A DNA stretch of 64,000 bases from Gigantopelta aegis (GCF_016097555.1 NC_054708.1:18324596-18388595), one strand, 5' to 3'; positions 41,144 through 54,600 are shown, numbered from the stretch's first letter. A program made the numbers and translations. Notes: generated from the sequence alone by a model not told the origin.

Positions 41144-42263
41144 TACAATACAGGCATGTATGAAGAAAACTTGATGTTCAAAAAAAAAATACTGGTCATG
41201 ACTGTTGACTACATAAAATATTGTGGTGAAGTGTAAAGTTGTTTATTTTGTTTTATCCTGCAACCACGTTTTTTTATTGGTCAATTCATGCTGACTGATT
41301 GAAGCAAAATCATAAACGTATACTAGCAGATTATAACTTATACGGTCGTGCATGTGACGTGACATGCATAGATACATTACAAAATTGCTCATTTGACTTT
41401 TAGGTCATGGTACAATGTAGCTGAAATAATATAATTTAATAATAGCTTTACCACTTATTTTTATGGACTGCAAGATAAAAATAACTAATTAATAACGTAG
41501 GATATCGACTTTATTCTGTTCTGATCGAATGGTAAATTTCACATTCTTACCTTTACAGGTCATTAACTAGTTATTCTCTATATCTGTATTGTTGTGGTTT
41601 TTGTATGTTTACTCTGAGATCACTGTGGGAGGTGTTCACTACAGGCCTCTGGAAATGTGGGAATTATCCTTTTGCCTGTCACTAACAAGTGTTAGTTTTG
41701 TGTAACTAATTTTTAGTGCACCTCATGAAAATGAGGATATGAAGAGTTCATATCCAAAATACTATATATATATTAGCGTATATCATGTTTTGGAGGAACT
41801 TTGTTATGGACATACTGTTCTAATTGAATTTGTTGATAGTGTATATAAATATAAGTATATACATGCAATTTTTTTAATGAATTAAAAAAAATATTCATCT
41901 TATTTTTTAACTCCAGTATTGTAGAAGATGTGCTATAACAAACTAATGGTACATTGTCAATGTCCTTTTTGACACCATGATAAAAAAATAAAGTTGCTGT
42001 TGGCATCATGGTTTTATAATACTGGTTTCCCTCTACGTATTATTATTATTTATTACGATGAAATCCAATTTGGTTTAACAGCAGTATTTTTTCATAGGGA
42101 AAAAATATATATATAATTAATATTTGTCGATTAATCTACAAAATATTTTTAAATACTGGCATGGAACCGATTACTAATGGCACTGTTCACATGGTTTGAC
42201 ATGGTTATCATTTACAGAGTTTATTAGCATTGTATTTATTATTAATTATTGACTATTAATTAG
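41144..42263. other. Intergenic, no recognised feature
   Basis: AT-rich sequence between CHMP3 and the ASB-type gene; no gene or repeat structure seen. Confidence 0.5.
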
Positions 42264-43403
42264 CAGGGTTAAAAATAGCAGTCGCCCCCGTGGTGACCTT
42301 TATTGGCATGGGGCGACTAAGAATTTTACAAAGATAGTCCATTGGGCGACCATCGATTTTAGAATCTGGCAAGTATGGTGCCAATTAATAAAGAAATGCA
42401 CTAAAACTGAATCAAATGTGACAAAATACACCGCATTTTTGCTGGCGTGAATTACATATGGCAGCAGAAGACATAGTACATGAAACATGAAATAAGAACA
42501 GATCAGATCTAAAGACTTACATGATGACATAACCGTCCAAAGATTACTGTAATAAACAATACGTTCGCTTTTATGCTTTGTAATATGATAAAAAAATATA
42601 TATATATTGGTAAAATGTTTTTGATTTTTTTTATTGATTTTTTTGTTTCAGTTGTGATTTTATTTGTAGCCTACTACTGTAGAATTTACAATATCCAAAT
42701 TAAATGCACACGTGTGTGTGCACCAACACAGACACACACCTTTTGGGGGAAAAAGTTCAGTGTAATTTAAAAAGAAAATTCTTACAAATTACCATCAAAC
42801 TGCATAGGTTAAATCTTCTTTTCTGATACCTGTTAAGGCAATTTTAAGGCTAGGTAATCTGAAGGACAAAAAACATTTTGCACAATGCAGAGCCGAATGG
42901 GCATTTGGCAAAATAGTGGATGATTCCATGAATTTTATCCCTCTTGCATCGCTACAAAGTTTATTCCACCCCCTTGTATCACCATGTAGAGGATTGCCAC
43001 TTTTACTTAAGCTGCATACCGTTCTAGCATTTTATCTTCACCCCTGTATTAAAAATGAGACTGAATCTGTATACAGTATAATGGTAAAACGTTTTATTTA
43101 TACTGGATTTTTTTTTTTTTAATATGTTATTTAAGTTGGTATGGGTTTAAAACCTAATAACATGCTTTTATATGAATTTTAACTTTATTCATTTATTTAT
43201 TATCAGTTTCCTTTTGACACAGACTGTATACGGTGAGCACATGGTTATTAATTAACAAAGAAAATTCTAATTTTGTATGTGGCTGTGCAGTTAAATTTCA
43301 GTGTGATAATTGGAGGGCTAGTTGAATTTGAGAAGGGCCAGTAACATTTTTCTTCAACTGGTCCTGCTGGCGACCATGGTTTTCATGTTGATTTTCAACC
43401 CTG
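42264..43403. mobile_element. CAGGGTTRAAAAT TIR element, ~1.14 kb
   Basis: Ends CAGGGTTAAAAATAGC and GATTTTCAACCCTG are inverted repeats, and subterminal CGCCCCCGTGGTGACC at the left faces GCTGGCGACCATGG at the right. AT-rich inside and without transposase. Possibly hAT-like. Confidence 0.6.
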
Positions 43404-43736
43404 TATTGGTGAAGGCAGTATCAGGTTTTATGGAACCAAGCAATTCATTGTCGTCAGTCTGTATTCATTTTCGGGGTACATAAAATCTGGTATTACCAGA
43501 ATTATTATCAATAAATGTTCTATTACATGATGATAACTAGACTGCTTTATTCCTATTTTCAATAATAATGTTTTCCAGCAAAATATGTTCTGACAAGTGT
43601 ACAGAAATATACAAGTGAAAATTTAAAAGTATCATTGCAATATGTTGCACTCATTATTGGATGGAATGCTATCTCTTCTTAGTTTTCATTAGTTAAATCT
43701 TTGAGGGAAGTATCACTGGTCATGTGACTGGTTTTT

Positions 43737-44277
43737 ATACGCCCATCTATGGATCGTATTATGGTATGGCACTGTCCATCCGTCCGTCCATCTGTTAACT
43801 TTTTCTTGTCCGGACCATATCTTGCATACAGGACCATCAAACCTCACACATAGGAACAACTTGGGATGGTGGTGTGTCGCATACTATTACTAAGTCACTG
43901 TGACTACTTTTCACGATCTACTGCACATAACGATAAATCCTTGTCTGGACCATATCTTGCATAAAGATGCATACATGACCATCAAACCCCACATGTAGGA
44001 ACAACTTTGGATGGCAGTGTTTCGCATACTATTACTAGGTCACTGTGATGTACCTTTCACGGTCTACTGCACATAACAGTAAATCCTCATCTAGATCATA
44101 TCTTGCATACAGGACCATCAAACCACATGTAGGAACAACTTGAGATGGTGGTTGGTCCAAAACAAACTGTTCATCCATCCCAATGCAAACATTTCACATA
44201 ATTAGAACTGAATCATACCCGTAACCTATTCATTAATATAGATATGGTTTTCCATCAAACTCCTGATGGGCGTATCA
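43737..44277. mobile_element. ATACGCCCATC TIR element with internal tandem units
   Basis: Ends ATACGCCCATCTATGG and CTGATGGGCGTAT are inverted. Inside, about three units of ~130 bp (CCGGACCATATCTTGCATA, GACCATCAAAC, GGAACAACTTGGGATGG, TCACGATCTACTGCACATAA) repeat from about 43805 to 44150. Fragments of the same family lie at 14140 and 18127. Confidence 0.7.
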
Positions 44278-44534
44278 TGTACATCACTGGTTCTCTTGTT
44301 TCAGTTAGGAATTTGAATATCTTTTAAAGGATTTGTAGTAATAGAAATTATTTACGTAACAATTGGAAATCTGATCAGATAAACAGCAATATACTCAACA
44401 AAATTAATTAAGGACTAGTAGATATTTTTGACATTTTTCTTTAAATATGGTAAAAAAATATAATAAGCTACTTCCATTGTAAGGTATCAGAACAAACAAA
44501 ATGACAAGTATCATTACGAACCAGTGTGTAACAA

Positions 44535-44730
44535 GGAAAGAAATGTTTTATTTAACGACGCACTAAACACATTTTATTTACGGTTATATGGCGTCGGACA
44601 TATGGTTAAGGATCACACAAACATTGAGAGCAGAAACGTGCTGTTGCCACTTCATGGGCTACTCTTTCCGATTAGCAGCAAGGGATCTTTTATATGTACC
44701 ATCCCACAGACAGGATAACACATATCACGG
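44535..44730 (-). mobile_element. 5'-truncated SINE with 14-bp imperfect duplication
   Basis: Only the tail and part of the body of the common SINE. CCAGTGTGTAACAA (44521-44534) and CCAGCGTGTAGCAA (44731-44744) match at 12 of 14. Confidence 0.85.
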
Positions 44731-44744
44731 CCAGCGTGTAGCAA

Positions 44745-45560
44745 ATCCTAACCAAATGTGAATTTCAATAGTTTTCATAAATGCATAAAAGTCCCACGTT
44801 GTGACCAGAAAGTTGTTTATCACAGGTCTGATTTTACTGAAACAGTGTTTAAAAAATAATATGCACTGTAATATGACTAGCCAAGAATGACCAAAAATCC
44901 CACTGGCCTGTAATTAAATTGTGTTGAGTATACATAGTGTTTATTGAATGTTAGTATTTTGTTTGGCTAAAAAAAAAAATGTAGCTACACATTTTGGGAC
45001 GACTGCTAGAAGTACTTCATCAACATGTATGTAGTTGATGTTTTGTTAAAATAGTCTACATTTAAACACTGTTAACCAAAGATGAATTTTCAAGTTAACA
45101 AATGTATTTCATAATAAACTATAATGATTCTTTTATATGTTTTTAGTTTACAATTTGTTTTAGTCATTCTTAAAAAATTCACAACAATGACACAGCACAT
45201 TGCTTAGACTATTTACAAAAATATGGTCAAGAATGTGATTTATAGTTTTTTGGTAGAATAAATTCCACATCAAGGAAGTTGACTATATAAACATCCTTCT
45301 TAGATATTTCAGTGCAGGCTTGTCAAAATAAACTAGTAACAGACATATTTTATTAACATTGACAAGCAACATGATTTGATACTGAAAATGCGTTTTCTTG
45401 ATTACCGGCAATAGGGAGAGAACTGGAATTAATATTTTTTGTGTTTCAGAAGTGTGGTCATTGCTCTGTTTCAGTCATCTGGAAGGTAATGTAGCTCCAT
45501 ATGCATAAAACATAACTTGCAATGTTTGTAACCTTCTTTTTTTTTAAAACACATTTATTG
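44745..45560. other. Intergenic, no recognised feature
   Basis: AT-rich; nothing found. Confidence 0.5.
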
Positions 45561-45649
45561 ACATAATAAATGTGAAAGGCGTTTTATCAAGGAATGGCAA
45601 CACTCTTGCAAGATTGCATTAACATACCACTGGTATTGTATCGCTAGCG

Positions 45650-45908
45650 GTGGGTGTAGAATTGATCCCCGTCGGTGGGCCCATTGGGCTATTTCTCGTG
45701 CCAGCCAGCAAAATAAAAGTAGTGCATCACGACTGGTATATCAAAAACCATGTGTGTGCTATCCTGTCTGTGGGATGGTGCATATAAAATATCCCTTGCT
45801 GCTAATCGGAAAGAGTAGCTCACGAAGTGGTGACAGCGCGTTTCCTCTCTCAATGTTTGTGTGGTCCTTAATCATATAACTGTAAATAAAATGTGTTGAG
45901 TGTGTTGT
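45650..45908 (+). mobile_element. SINE copy in first duplicated unit
   Basis: tRNA-like B-box region GAATTGATCCCCGTC, then the common body and tail; a small insertion (AGCAAAATAAAAGTAGTGCA) interrupts the body in both units. The A-box region is poorly preserved. Confidence 0.8.
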
Positions 45909-46009
45909 GGCATAATAAAATGTGAAAGGCATTTTATCTTGGGTTTCACTGATGCTCAAGGAATGGCAACACACTTGCAAGATTGCAATAACATACCACT
46001 GGTATTGTA

Positions 46010-46165
46010 TCGCTAGTGGTTGGTCTAGGATCGATCCCTGTCAATGGGCCCATTGGGCTATTTCTCGTTCCAGCCAGCAAAATAAAAGTAGTGCATCACG
46101 ACTGGTATATCAAAAACCGTGTGTGTGCTATCCTGTCTGCAGAATAGTGCATATAGAAGATCCGA
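46010..46165 (+). mobile_element. SINE copy in second duplicated unit, 3'-truncated
   Basis: Same insertion and flanks as the copy at 45650; stops after GTGCATATAGAAGATCC. Confidence 0.8.
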
Positions 46166-46185
46166 CTGCATCAGGCTGGTGCTTT

Positions 46186-46684
46186 ACAACTCTGCTATGT
46201 TCCACCACAGAATGAGGTGGGAGTGCAAAGAGTTACTTTGTAGGTCTACATCTGATGCATGATTATTAACTGTACTAAATATTTCATAAAACAAAGAAAT
46301 AATACCTGCAACATACATGCAAGAGCAGCAACAAAATAAGGAAACCCATTTTAAAGCAAAAGATAAGATCATTTCTCTGTACAATAATTTAATCTGATAT
46401 TATCAATCACAGAATTACAATAGCTAAATGTCACTTTGTATCAAATCCAATTATGTCAAGCTAGATAAAATGCCACAAAAATGTCTTGTCAGATGTATAG
46501 TGTATGTTAAGAAGAAAAAAAAGAGTAACAAATGGACTAAGATCATTAAATTTAGGAAGCAAGTCTTTACATATGCTAATGAATAGTATGGCAGTCGAGG
46601 CAACTACAAACCAGCAGTAGCTACCATTTGCCCCCATTCCACTTTATATGTACAATAAAATGCCTCGGTTTTAAGATGAAGCAT
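46186..46684. other. Intergenic, no recognised feature
   Basis: No gene or repeat recognised. Confidence 0.5.
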
Positions 46685-46695
46685 TGTTCTGCTGT

Positions 46696-47070
46696 GTATC
46701 GGCGTTGTGGTTAGGTCATCGGTCAACAGGCTGGTAGGTACTGGGTTCGGATCCCAGTCCAGGCATGGGATTTTTAATCCAGATACCGACTCCAAACCCT
46801 GAGTGAGTGCTCCGCAAGGCTCAATGGGTAGGTGTAAACCACTTGCACCGACCAGTGATCCATAACTGGTTCAACAAAGGCCATGGTTTGTGCTATCCTG
46901 CCTGTGGAAGCGCAAATAAAAGATCCCTTGCTGCTAATTGGAAGAGTAGCCTATGTACTGGCGACAGCGGGTTTCCTCTCAAAATCTGTGTGGTTCTTAA
47001 CCATATGTCTGACACCATATAACCGTAAATAAAATGTGTTGAGTGCGTCGTTAAATAAAACACTTCTTTC
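46696..47070 (+). mobile_element. Chimeric SINE with a different tRNA-like head
   Basis: The head (GTGGTTAGGTCATCGG, GGGTTCGGATCCCAG) resembles that of the SINE at 63010, but the body and tail are those of the common family. TGTTCTGCTGT at 46685-46695 and 47071-47081 is the target duplication. Confidence 0.9.
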
Positions 47071-47436
47071 TGTTCTGCTGTAATCTGGAACTTTGACTTC
47101 CAATTTCAAATATAATCGGCATTTATCTAGCATTCTTTCAACCATTTGACATGAGCTTCTATCCACTGGGGGTTCAAACATGTCTATCCTGGGCTCATCA
47201 TCAATGTCCCTAAGGACGTGTTCAGAAAAGGAGGTTGCCTGTCTCACTTGCATTAAGTATTATGATCAATGTTGGTTTTAGTAAGTCTATTTGTACGACT
47301 TGCCACTTAACAAGCATTCTGAGAATACTGCTAAAGCTATACATGTCCCCTACCTGACCCAACAATTTTTCATATCTCTTTAAGTTCATGGGCCATAACT
47401 CATGAAAATCAAATTTGATCTGTAACAGGTTTTTTT

Positions 47437-47770
47437 TTGTTTTTCTTATTTAACGACGTCTCTAGAGCACATTGCTTTTTATTTTATCATCGGCTATTGG
47501 AGGTCAAACATATGGTCATTCTGACATATTTCTTTTAGCGGGAATCCACTGCTGCCACATAGGCTACTCTTTCCGATAAGCTGCAAGGGGTCTTTTATAT
47601 GCACTTTCCCACAGACAGGACAGCACATACCACAGCCTTTGATAAACCAGTTGTGGACCATTGTTTGGAATGGAAAATGGCCCAAACTGCAAATGGGTCT
47701 ACCGAGAAGGCTTGATCCGATGATCAACCTCTTCACAGGCAGACACACTACCGCTTGAGCTACATCCCGC
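47437..47770 (-). mobile_element. SINE of the second tail subfamily
   Basis: Tail side carries TCTAGAGCACATTGC and ATCATCGGCTATTGGAGGTC rather than ACACATTTTATTTACGG; the head ends near GAGCTACATCCCGC. Full length. Confidence 0.85.
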
Positions 47771-48061
47771 TTAGTACATGATAAAAGATGTACACAAAAA
47801 TTCAACTCAATATTTTGATGCATTGCTGGAACACAAATATTTGTATTGCTCAAGTTCAAGGGCCATAACCCTGTCAAAAATGGCTAAATCGCAATAAGTC
47901 TAACTTGTTCTGTAACAGTACTTGATAAACCTATATACAAAATTTCAGCATTGTGAATAAAAGGCCGAAAAACTACGTGAGACCGACGGAAGGACGGAGA
48001 CAAAATGAATAGTCCCCTCCGGTTGGACTGGTATGGGAATAAAAATTTGTTATCTAGTAGG

Positions 48062-48314
48062 GGCCATGGTACTGTTTCTAGATGGTAGCTGGAAATTATT
48101 ATTGGCCCTCGTCAAGTTCATCACATGATTTTTGCAACTACTAATTTTAAATTGGAACAAATTACCAACCAATTTTTAGTTTTCATAACCCTGTTTTTAG
48201 CTGGTTGCTGGAAATTATTATTGGCCCTCGGCCAGTTCATCACATGATTTTTGCTACTACATGTACTCATTTTAAATTAGAAAAAAATACTAAATACCAA
48301 CCAATTTGTATTTT
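48062..48314. repeat. Tandem duplication, two ~127-bp units
   Basis: GGTACTGTTTCTAGATGGTAGC and CCCTGTTTTTAGCTGGTTGC start the two units; both continue with TGGAAATTATTATTGGCCCT, AGTTCATCACATGATTTTTGC and ACCAACCAATTT. Confidence 0.85.
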
Positions 48315-48816
48315 CCATAAACCAGTTTAAAATCCCATGACTTTTCAGACCATAACATGAAATCTTGCAAACTTGGTTTTCATAACATATGAACCCACTG
48401 TATTTACCAATGCAAAACACAAACAATAGCTTGCTGCTTTTTGTTCTCTATTATAACTCATACTGTAACTTGCCTTGATGTTTTTAACATCACCACTGTT
48501 TAATACATTGTATTAAACAGTGGTAAGATCAGATGTCTTATCCTCAAGTGTTTCATGATCTGGCTAAATGTATTCATGTGACATAAATTAAAAACAGCCG
48601 ATTGCCTATAAATTTTAAAATCACACATCACTGGAAGCATTTAAGAGTGTTCATTTGTAATGGACAGGCGGCAATTTTTCTGCAGCTACTTCTGTCATTA
48701 CTGGCATCTACTTTTAATGTTTACCATAGCAGATCAAGAAATTAACTTTTTTTAAACAACCTGCTTTCAAAGACAATGAACACACTTCATTTAATTGGAT
48801 AATCTATTCTAAATGC

Positions 48817-49218
48817 TTAAAGGGATGGACCCTAGTTTTTAAACACTATGGCATATTGTTAACTATTAGAGCCATTTATGTTCACTGAAATCAAACATTA
48901 TTTATATTTTATTGTTTAGATTATTAATTTCCATATAACTGAAGTGTTTCTGGTCATCCTGGTGTTTCTAACACCACAAAATGAATTTTTCATATTTTTA
49001 AAAATGCACGTCCCTCCGAGTAGTAACGGTTATGGAGTCGCATTTTAGTCTATTTTTAAAGGTATTTTAACATCACAGACTCTTGTTTCACTCTGTTGTA
49101 TCCAAATTGTTACAGGTTTGTAAATTAACCAAACTTAGTGTCCATTTTTACGGGTTAAAACTAGGGTCTTGGTGAAAAATATGCCTTAGTGTTTAAAAAC
49201 TAGGGTCTGTCCCTTTAA
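48817..49218. mobile_element. TTAA-flanked MITE, ~0.4 kb
   Basis: Long inverted ends: TTAAAGGGATGGACCCTAG followed by TTTTTAAACACTA, and the mirror TAGTGTTTAAAAACTAGGG then TCTGTCCCTTTAA. Nearly perfect over ~30 bp. Interior matches the copy at 38249. TTAA at both ends recalls piggyBac-type targets, but no transposase is present. Confidence 0.88.
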
Positions 49219-50095
49219 CTACTATCTGATCATTCTTTGGATAGCTGAGATGATTATTTACAAAACAAGTATGAATAAGACATAACAATGACTAATACAA
49301 CAAATATTTGCACCACTTACAATTGGAAAATATTTTGTGTTACTCCTGATGATTGGCTTGTGTATGGGGTAGTACATATAATGACGTCACAGTTCCTGAT
49401 TAATTCAATACTTGCATAATAGCACATTTCTAACATTCTTTTCTCTAATAAATATTTCCAAGATTTAATCTTATCCCAGTAAATTAACTAAAGGAATAAA
49501 AATAAAAATAATTAATTAAATAAATAAATAAAGTAGCACACATCTACAGAATGTAACAAAAAGAAACGATAAACTTAAACTCTTACATCTGGACACTGGG
49601 GAAAACACTTTAAAAAACATAATGTCCAACTCTGGGCTAAAACTTTTAACAGTTATTTACTAACCTAACTGTGAAACCAGTTATGCCAACACGGTTTTTA
49701 TATATAGTCATCCTGTTTTAGTTGCTCATATCTTTAAATCTTTTCTTTACACTCGATGTTCATGTCTTAAATATGTTTTACACAAATGTAAACTTTTGTC
49801 GTCTACTGCACTTTACTGTCAGCTTGTCATACACTATAATGTAGAGAGAAAACATTTTTATCAAAAGAAAATCAGTAATAAATAAGCTACCATCAATAAG
49901 TCTGGATGAATATATATGATGAAAAGGCAGCACCATCTAAAACGAGGTACTGTCGACTATCATGATTTTAATAATGCTGGATCTTCCATAAACAATGGAA
50001 TCTGAAATACATAGATCAGTTTTAAATCCACATTCCTCTATATTAAACAAGTCGGAATGACCCCACTGAATCAGTCACTGCATACCAAGGTAATT
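49219..50095. other. Intergenic, no recognised feature
   Basis: AT-rich; nothing recognised apart from short A/T runs near 49495-49535. Confidence 0.5.
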
Positions 50096-50810
50096 TTGTA
50101 CAATACTGCCTGGTCATTTCGTACCATTGTAAAAAGTAATTTTGTACCATAATCATTTCGTATCAGCAGCAAAGGATCTTTTATATGCACCATCCCACAG
50201 ACAGGGTAGTACATACCACAGCCTTTGATATACCAGTCGTGGTGCACTGGCTGGAACGAGAAATAACCCAATGGGCCCACCGACGGGGATCGATCCCAGA
50301 CCAACTGTGCATCGAGCGAGCACTGTACCACTTGGCTACATCCCACCCTGTCCAGGGTAATGGATGGGTGCAATGAATTTATTTATAGATATGGTTTTGT
50401 TTTGTTTTTTAAAGGAAGGGAAGAGATAAACATTTATTATTAAATAAATAACATTTCTGAAAAATTCTGTATCTGAAAAACAACAATATAAATTGAATCA
50501 AATAAACAATGTTTTCTATTTATTACTTTTTTAAATTCTGACTTTTGTCTTATGTTAAGTCACAATTTGAACAATTTTATATTGTTATTCATCAATTTAT
50601 CACAAAAAAGGAGAAAAATAATATACCATAGTAATTACTTTTATTATATTGGCAAGATATGACTAGAGAACATAAATTTAATTTGTATGTTATGATACAA
50701 AATTACTTTCAATGATGGTACAAAATGACTATGGTACAAAATGACCTTTTGCAATGAACCAAATGACTATGGTATGAAGCAACCAAATTAGGTATGAATT
50801 GACCATCAAC
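50096..50810. repeat. GGTACAAAATGAC inverted-repeat region with SINE
   Basis: GTCATTTCGTACCATTGTA and AATTTTGTACC near 50112-50150 face GGTACAAAATGAC motifs near 50714-50750. This could be the two ends of a degraded element with a SINE inserted at 50163. Confidence 0.45.
50163..50348 (-). mobile_element. SINE, tail-truncated
   Basis: Body (AAAGGATCTTTTATATGCACC) and tRNA-like head (GATCGATCCCAGACC, ACCACTTGGCTACATC) of the common family; the tail is missing. Confidence 0.85.
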
Positions 50811-51172
50811 CATTTTCAGTAACATCTTGAGCAAATAACTCATTGTGATTTCATATCCCTATTTGGCATGAGGAACATATTTGTTAACAGTTCAAACTGA
50901 ACTGCAAGCAAATTTAAAACGGACCAGCATCTCAGGGCTTGAAAAAAGACTGATGATAAGTTCCAGCACTAAACTGACCAAGTTATTGGAATCACACCAT
51001 TTGTTTTGGCTGCCATCTTACTGTCATAAATTCCTAATCCATGATCCATTTTTATCTATTTACATGTCGCATTATCTACACAAGTGAAAGATCCAGCTTT
51101 CATCACAGTATGTGGACACTTCTTCCACTGAAAAATAATACCAGTACTATTATACAAACTACGAATAAATGA

Positions 51173-51654
51173 TCAACCAAATGTTTCTACATCGAGTAAT
51201 AAATAGTCCTTGAGTGTCGTTGGAAGTGGAAGTAGGTGAACATTCCGTAGTCTCAAACAACCTAGGTAGTCTCTGATGCAGCATCGACAGTTGTGCTGCA
51301 GAGAACGGGGTCCCTTGCTGTACACACCGTACCACTTGAATTTGTCATTGCACGCCTCGGAGGTTACCGATTTGTGAGAGGTGTTCACAATTTCCTGCAG
51401 CAGTCTGCTGCCACTCACGGACAGAGATGGACAAAGCACCTCCAGACTTGGCAGCTTCAGTGTACTGTTTATAATGGCCTCAAGAATAATCTTCTCCAAC
51501 TTGTTAATGCGAATCTCCTGCTGGAGTAAAGAATCACCCGTCTTGTTTTTGATGTTGTGGTCAGCACCGTAAGCTATCAAGAATGCTGCAGCTTCCGGGC
51601 GTCTTTCTTGGTAGGTGTGGTCAGTGAAACTTACGTAATGTAAAGGTGAGTTAC
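51173..51654 (-). CDS. ASB-type gene exon 5 with SOCS box and stop (residues 281-440)
   Basis: Acceptor TTTTGTAG; begins NSPLHYVSFTDHTYQERR, then a linker and the SOCS box (IRDYLGCLRLRNVHLLPLP). TGA at 51173-51175. Confidence 0.93.
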
Positions 51655-54600
51655 CTACAAAAATAAATGAATAGTAAGTTCACTTTTAACAATGTGTACG
51701 CATTCAACATAATGTTTTAAAAGCAACAACATTGAATATATCTGTTACCATTAACATCTTACAGCAAATAACCAGTCGTAGAAAATCTTAAATATTTTTC
51801 TTTCAACTTTAGTAACTCTTGAATATATACTCTTCAAAAAAAGAAACGCAAAAGGGTACAAATGGGTTATAACTCCGATTTTATGTTTCCTACCGGTTCA
51901 TGCTTTGTGAATATAAGGTCATTGCATGTCCCAAACACATTCCCACGGTTACATTCGATAAAATGCAGCTACTGTACAATAAAGTTCCAAAATGTGAATA
52001 TTCGCAAAAACGCAGCCACGTGCAAACCATGTCACCACTGCACGTGCGTTGTCTGCACGTGCAACATGAATACCGACAGTATAAAAGTGCAGGGTGTTCG
52101 CTTGCCTGGCCTCTGTATCTGGCCGACAGTTGACAATCCAGGACATGCCACGTCTCAGTGAACCGCAGAGAAACAATGCCATCGGCCGACTAGACGCAGG
52201 CGAATCCAGAACGGCCGTTGCCAGGGCATTCCATGTGTCCCCAAGCACCATCTCCAGACTGTGGGACCGTTACCAACAACATGGATCAACACGTGACCTC
52301 CCTAGATCCGGTCAACCATGGGTCACTACCCCCGGGCAGGACCGCTACATCCGGGTACGCCACCTTCGGGAACGATTGACTACTGCCACCTCCACAGCCG
52401 CAGCAATACCAGGTTTGCGCAGGATATCCGACCAGACCGTACGGAACCGCCTACGTGAGGTAGGAATTCGTGCCAGACGTCCAGTTCGAGGTGTCATCTT
52501 AACACCACACAACACCGTCGACTCCGACTGCAGTGGTGCCAGATTCATCGACAATGGCCTCAACTGCGATGGAGACAGGTGTGGTTCAGTGACGAGTCCC
52601 GATTTCTGCTCCGACGTCATGATGGAAGATGTCGCGTGTATAGGCGTCGTGGTGAACGTTATGCGGCAAACTGCGTGCAGGAAGTGGACAGATTCGGCGG
52701 GGGTAGAGTCATGGTGTGGGCAGCCATCTCACACACTGGCAGAACTGACCTGGTCCACGTGCAGGGCAACCTGAATGCACAGGGCTACATTGACCAGATC
52801 CTCCGGCCACACATCGTTCCAGTTATGGCCAACGCCAACGCAGTGTTCCAACATGACAACGCCAGGCCTCACACAGCACGTCTCACAACGGCTTTCCTTC
52901 AGAACAACAACATTAATGTCCTTCCTTGGCCATCGATATCACCGGATTTGAACCCAATTGAGCATCTATGGGACGAGTTGGACCGACGCCTCCGACAGCG
53001 ACAACCACAGCCCCAGACCCTGCCCGAGCTGGCAGCAGCCTTGCAGGCCGAGTGGGCCACCATCCCCCGGGACGTCATCCGTACTCTGGTTGCTTTAATG
53101 GGCAGGCGGTGCCAGGCAGTTGTCAACACACGCGGAGGCCACACCCGGTATTGACTCCAGATGACCTTGACCTTGGTGGTGTGTCCTATCACTTACTCAC
53201 AATGGACTAGAGTGAATTGTGAACAATCCTGCAACATTTGGTAATTATCGGACTCACCATTCAATAATTAAATCAATTCTCCAAATGTTACGACAATGTG
53301 GTTTTGCGTTTCTTCTTTTGAAGAGTATATATACTTAATCTTGCTTTACTTTAATTCAAGGTCTCCAAAGGTAATATAACTAAACCTAAATTAAGCCTTA
53401 TAAATTATATAACATGATTTTCAAGTCTTATATAACTTATAACTTTCTATTTATGAACAGTGTGTTTTCATATTATTCTAAGAACACAAATATAATGCAA
53501 CTCGTATAAGAATGCATTTTCTAAAGTGCACAAAACTTTTAAGATGACTACCATAACAAATACAAAGAAAGTAGGTTTTCTGCAATTATTTAATCCAGGG
53601 TTCGTACACCTTGGGCTGTTAAAATTTCCATAACTTTTCCAAAACTTTCCATAGCCCAAGCAAACTCAATCACAACAAAGTGTTTTTTGCAGTTTTTAGA
53701 CATGTTTGTCAGAGTTAAAACTTTTTCCTTGACTAAGCTGCGTGGTATACATGTAGGATTACTAGTAATAAAAAAATTAATGTAATTTATTTTGGAATTT
53801 TAAAATGCAGTTTTATTCTTGGAGTGGACATGACACTTTCCGGGCATTTTAAATGGAGTCAATAGGTGCAATGGTCATTTAAATCATAGATACATCAAAC
53901 TCGCGGCAAACTCGTGATGATCTGCGCAAGCGCAAGCACAGATAGCCTGAGTTAATCTTTCGGGATCAGGCTAAAACGGAACCACTACCAAAACGGAACC
54001 ATTTTCGTTGGCTAGGCTATAACGGCACCTCACTCAGGACGATCTGCGCAAGCGCAAGCGCAGATAGCCTGAGTTAATCTTTCGGGATCTGGCTAAAACG
54101 TAGCCCGAGTAATCTGACTGTAAGAGAGCTAGACGGACATTTGGACATCAATACGCTCTCATTACAGTCAGAGACCAAGTTATGTATTTTTTTGGCAATT
54201 CCCGACAACCAAAAAGTTGGCAAAGATTTCCGCTATAATACCACAATAATCCTATGTTTGACGTCAAATACCTTTACATCGAGTATTTTCGAGTTAACTG
54301 ATCCACATATCCACATATTAATCACTAATACACATACTACAGAAAGAAATCCGACAACACCCACATTCAGCTACGCTTCGTGACACTCCGTCGCAAGAAT
54401 TACAAAGCTCGGTGACCTATTTCGTGACGTAGATCACATGATTCCGCCTTGTGCAACAGTTACAGCGGCCGTCTCATACCAAGCGACATTACAACATGGA
54501 AAAGTTGGCTAATGGTTTCCTCTCTAACACAGTGATAAAATTACCAAATATTTGACATCCAATAGCCGATGATTGATGAATCAATGTGCTGTAGTGGTGT

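Larger units (their letters stand above)
45561..46185. repeat. Tandem duplication carrying a SINE
   Basis: A unit starting GCATAATAAA-TGTGAAAGGC at about 45561 recurs at about 45909. It includes GGAATGGCAACAC, CATACCACTGGTATTGTATC, an identical AAAATAAAAGTAGTGCATCA insertion and the SINE. The second unit is cut short near 46170. Confidence 0.85.

Noticed and set aside
52345-52620. Open frames antisense to the Tc1 transposase
   Set aside because: Shadows of the transposase gene; the same holds for the frames on both strands of 58762-60754.
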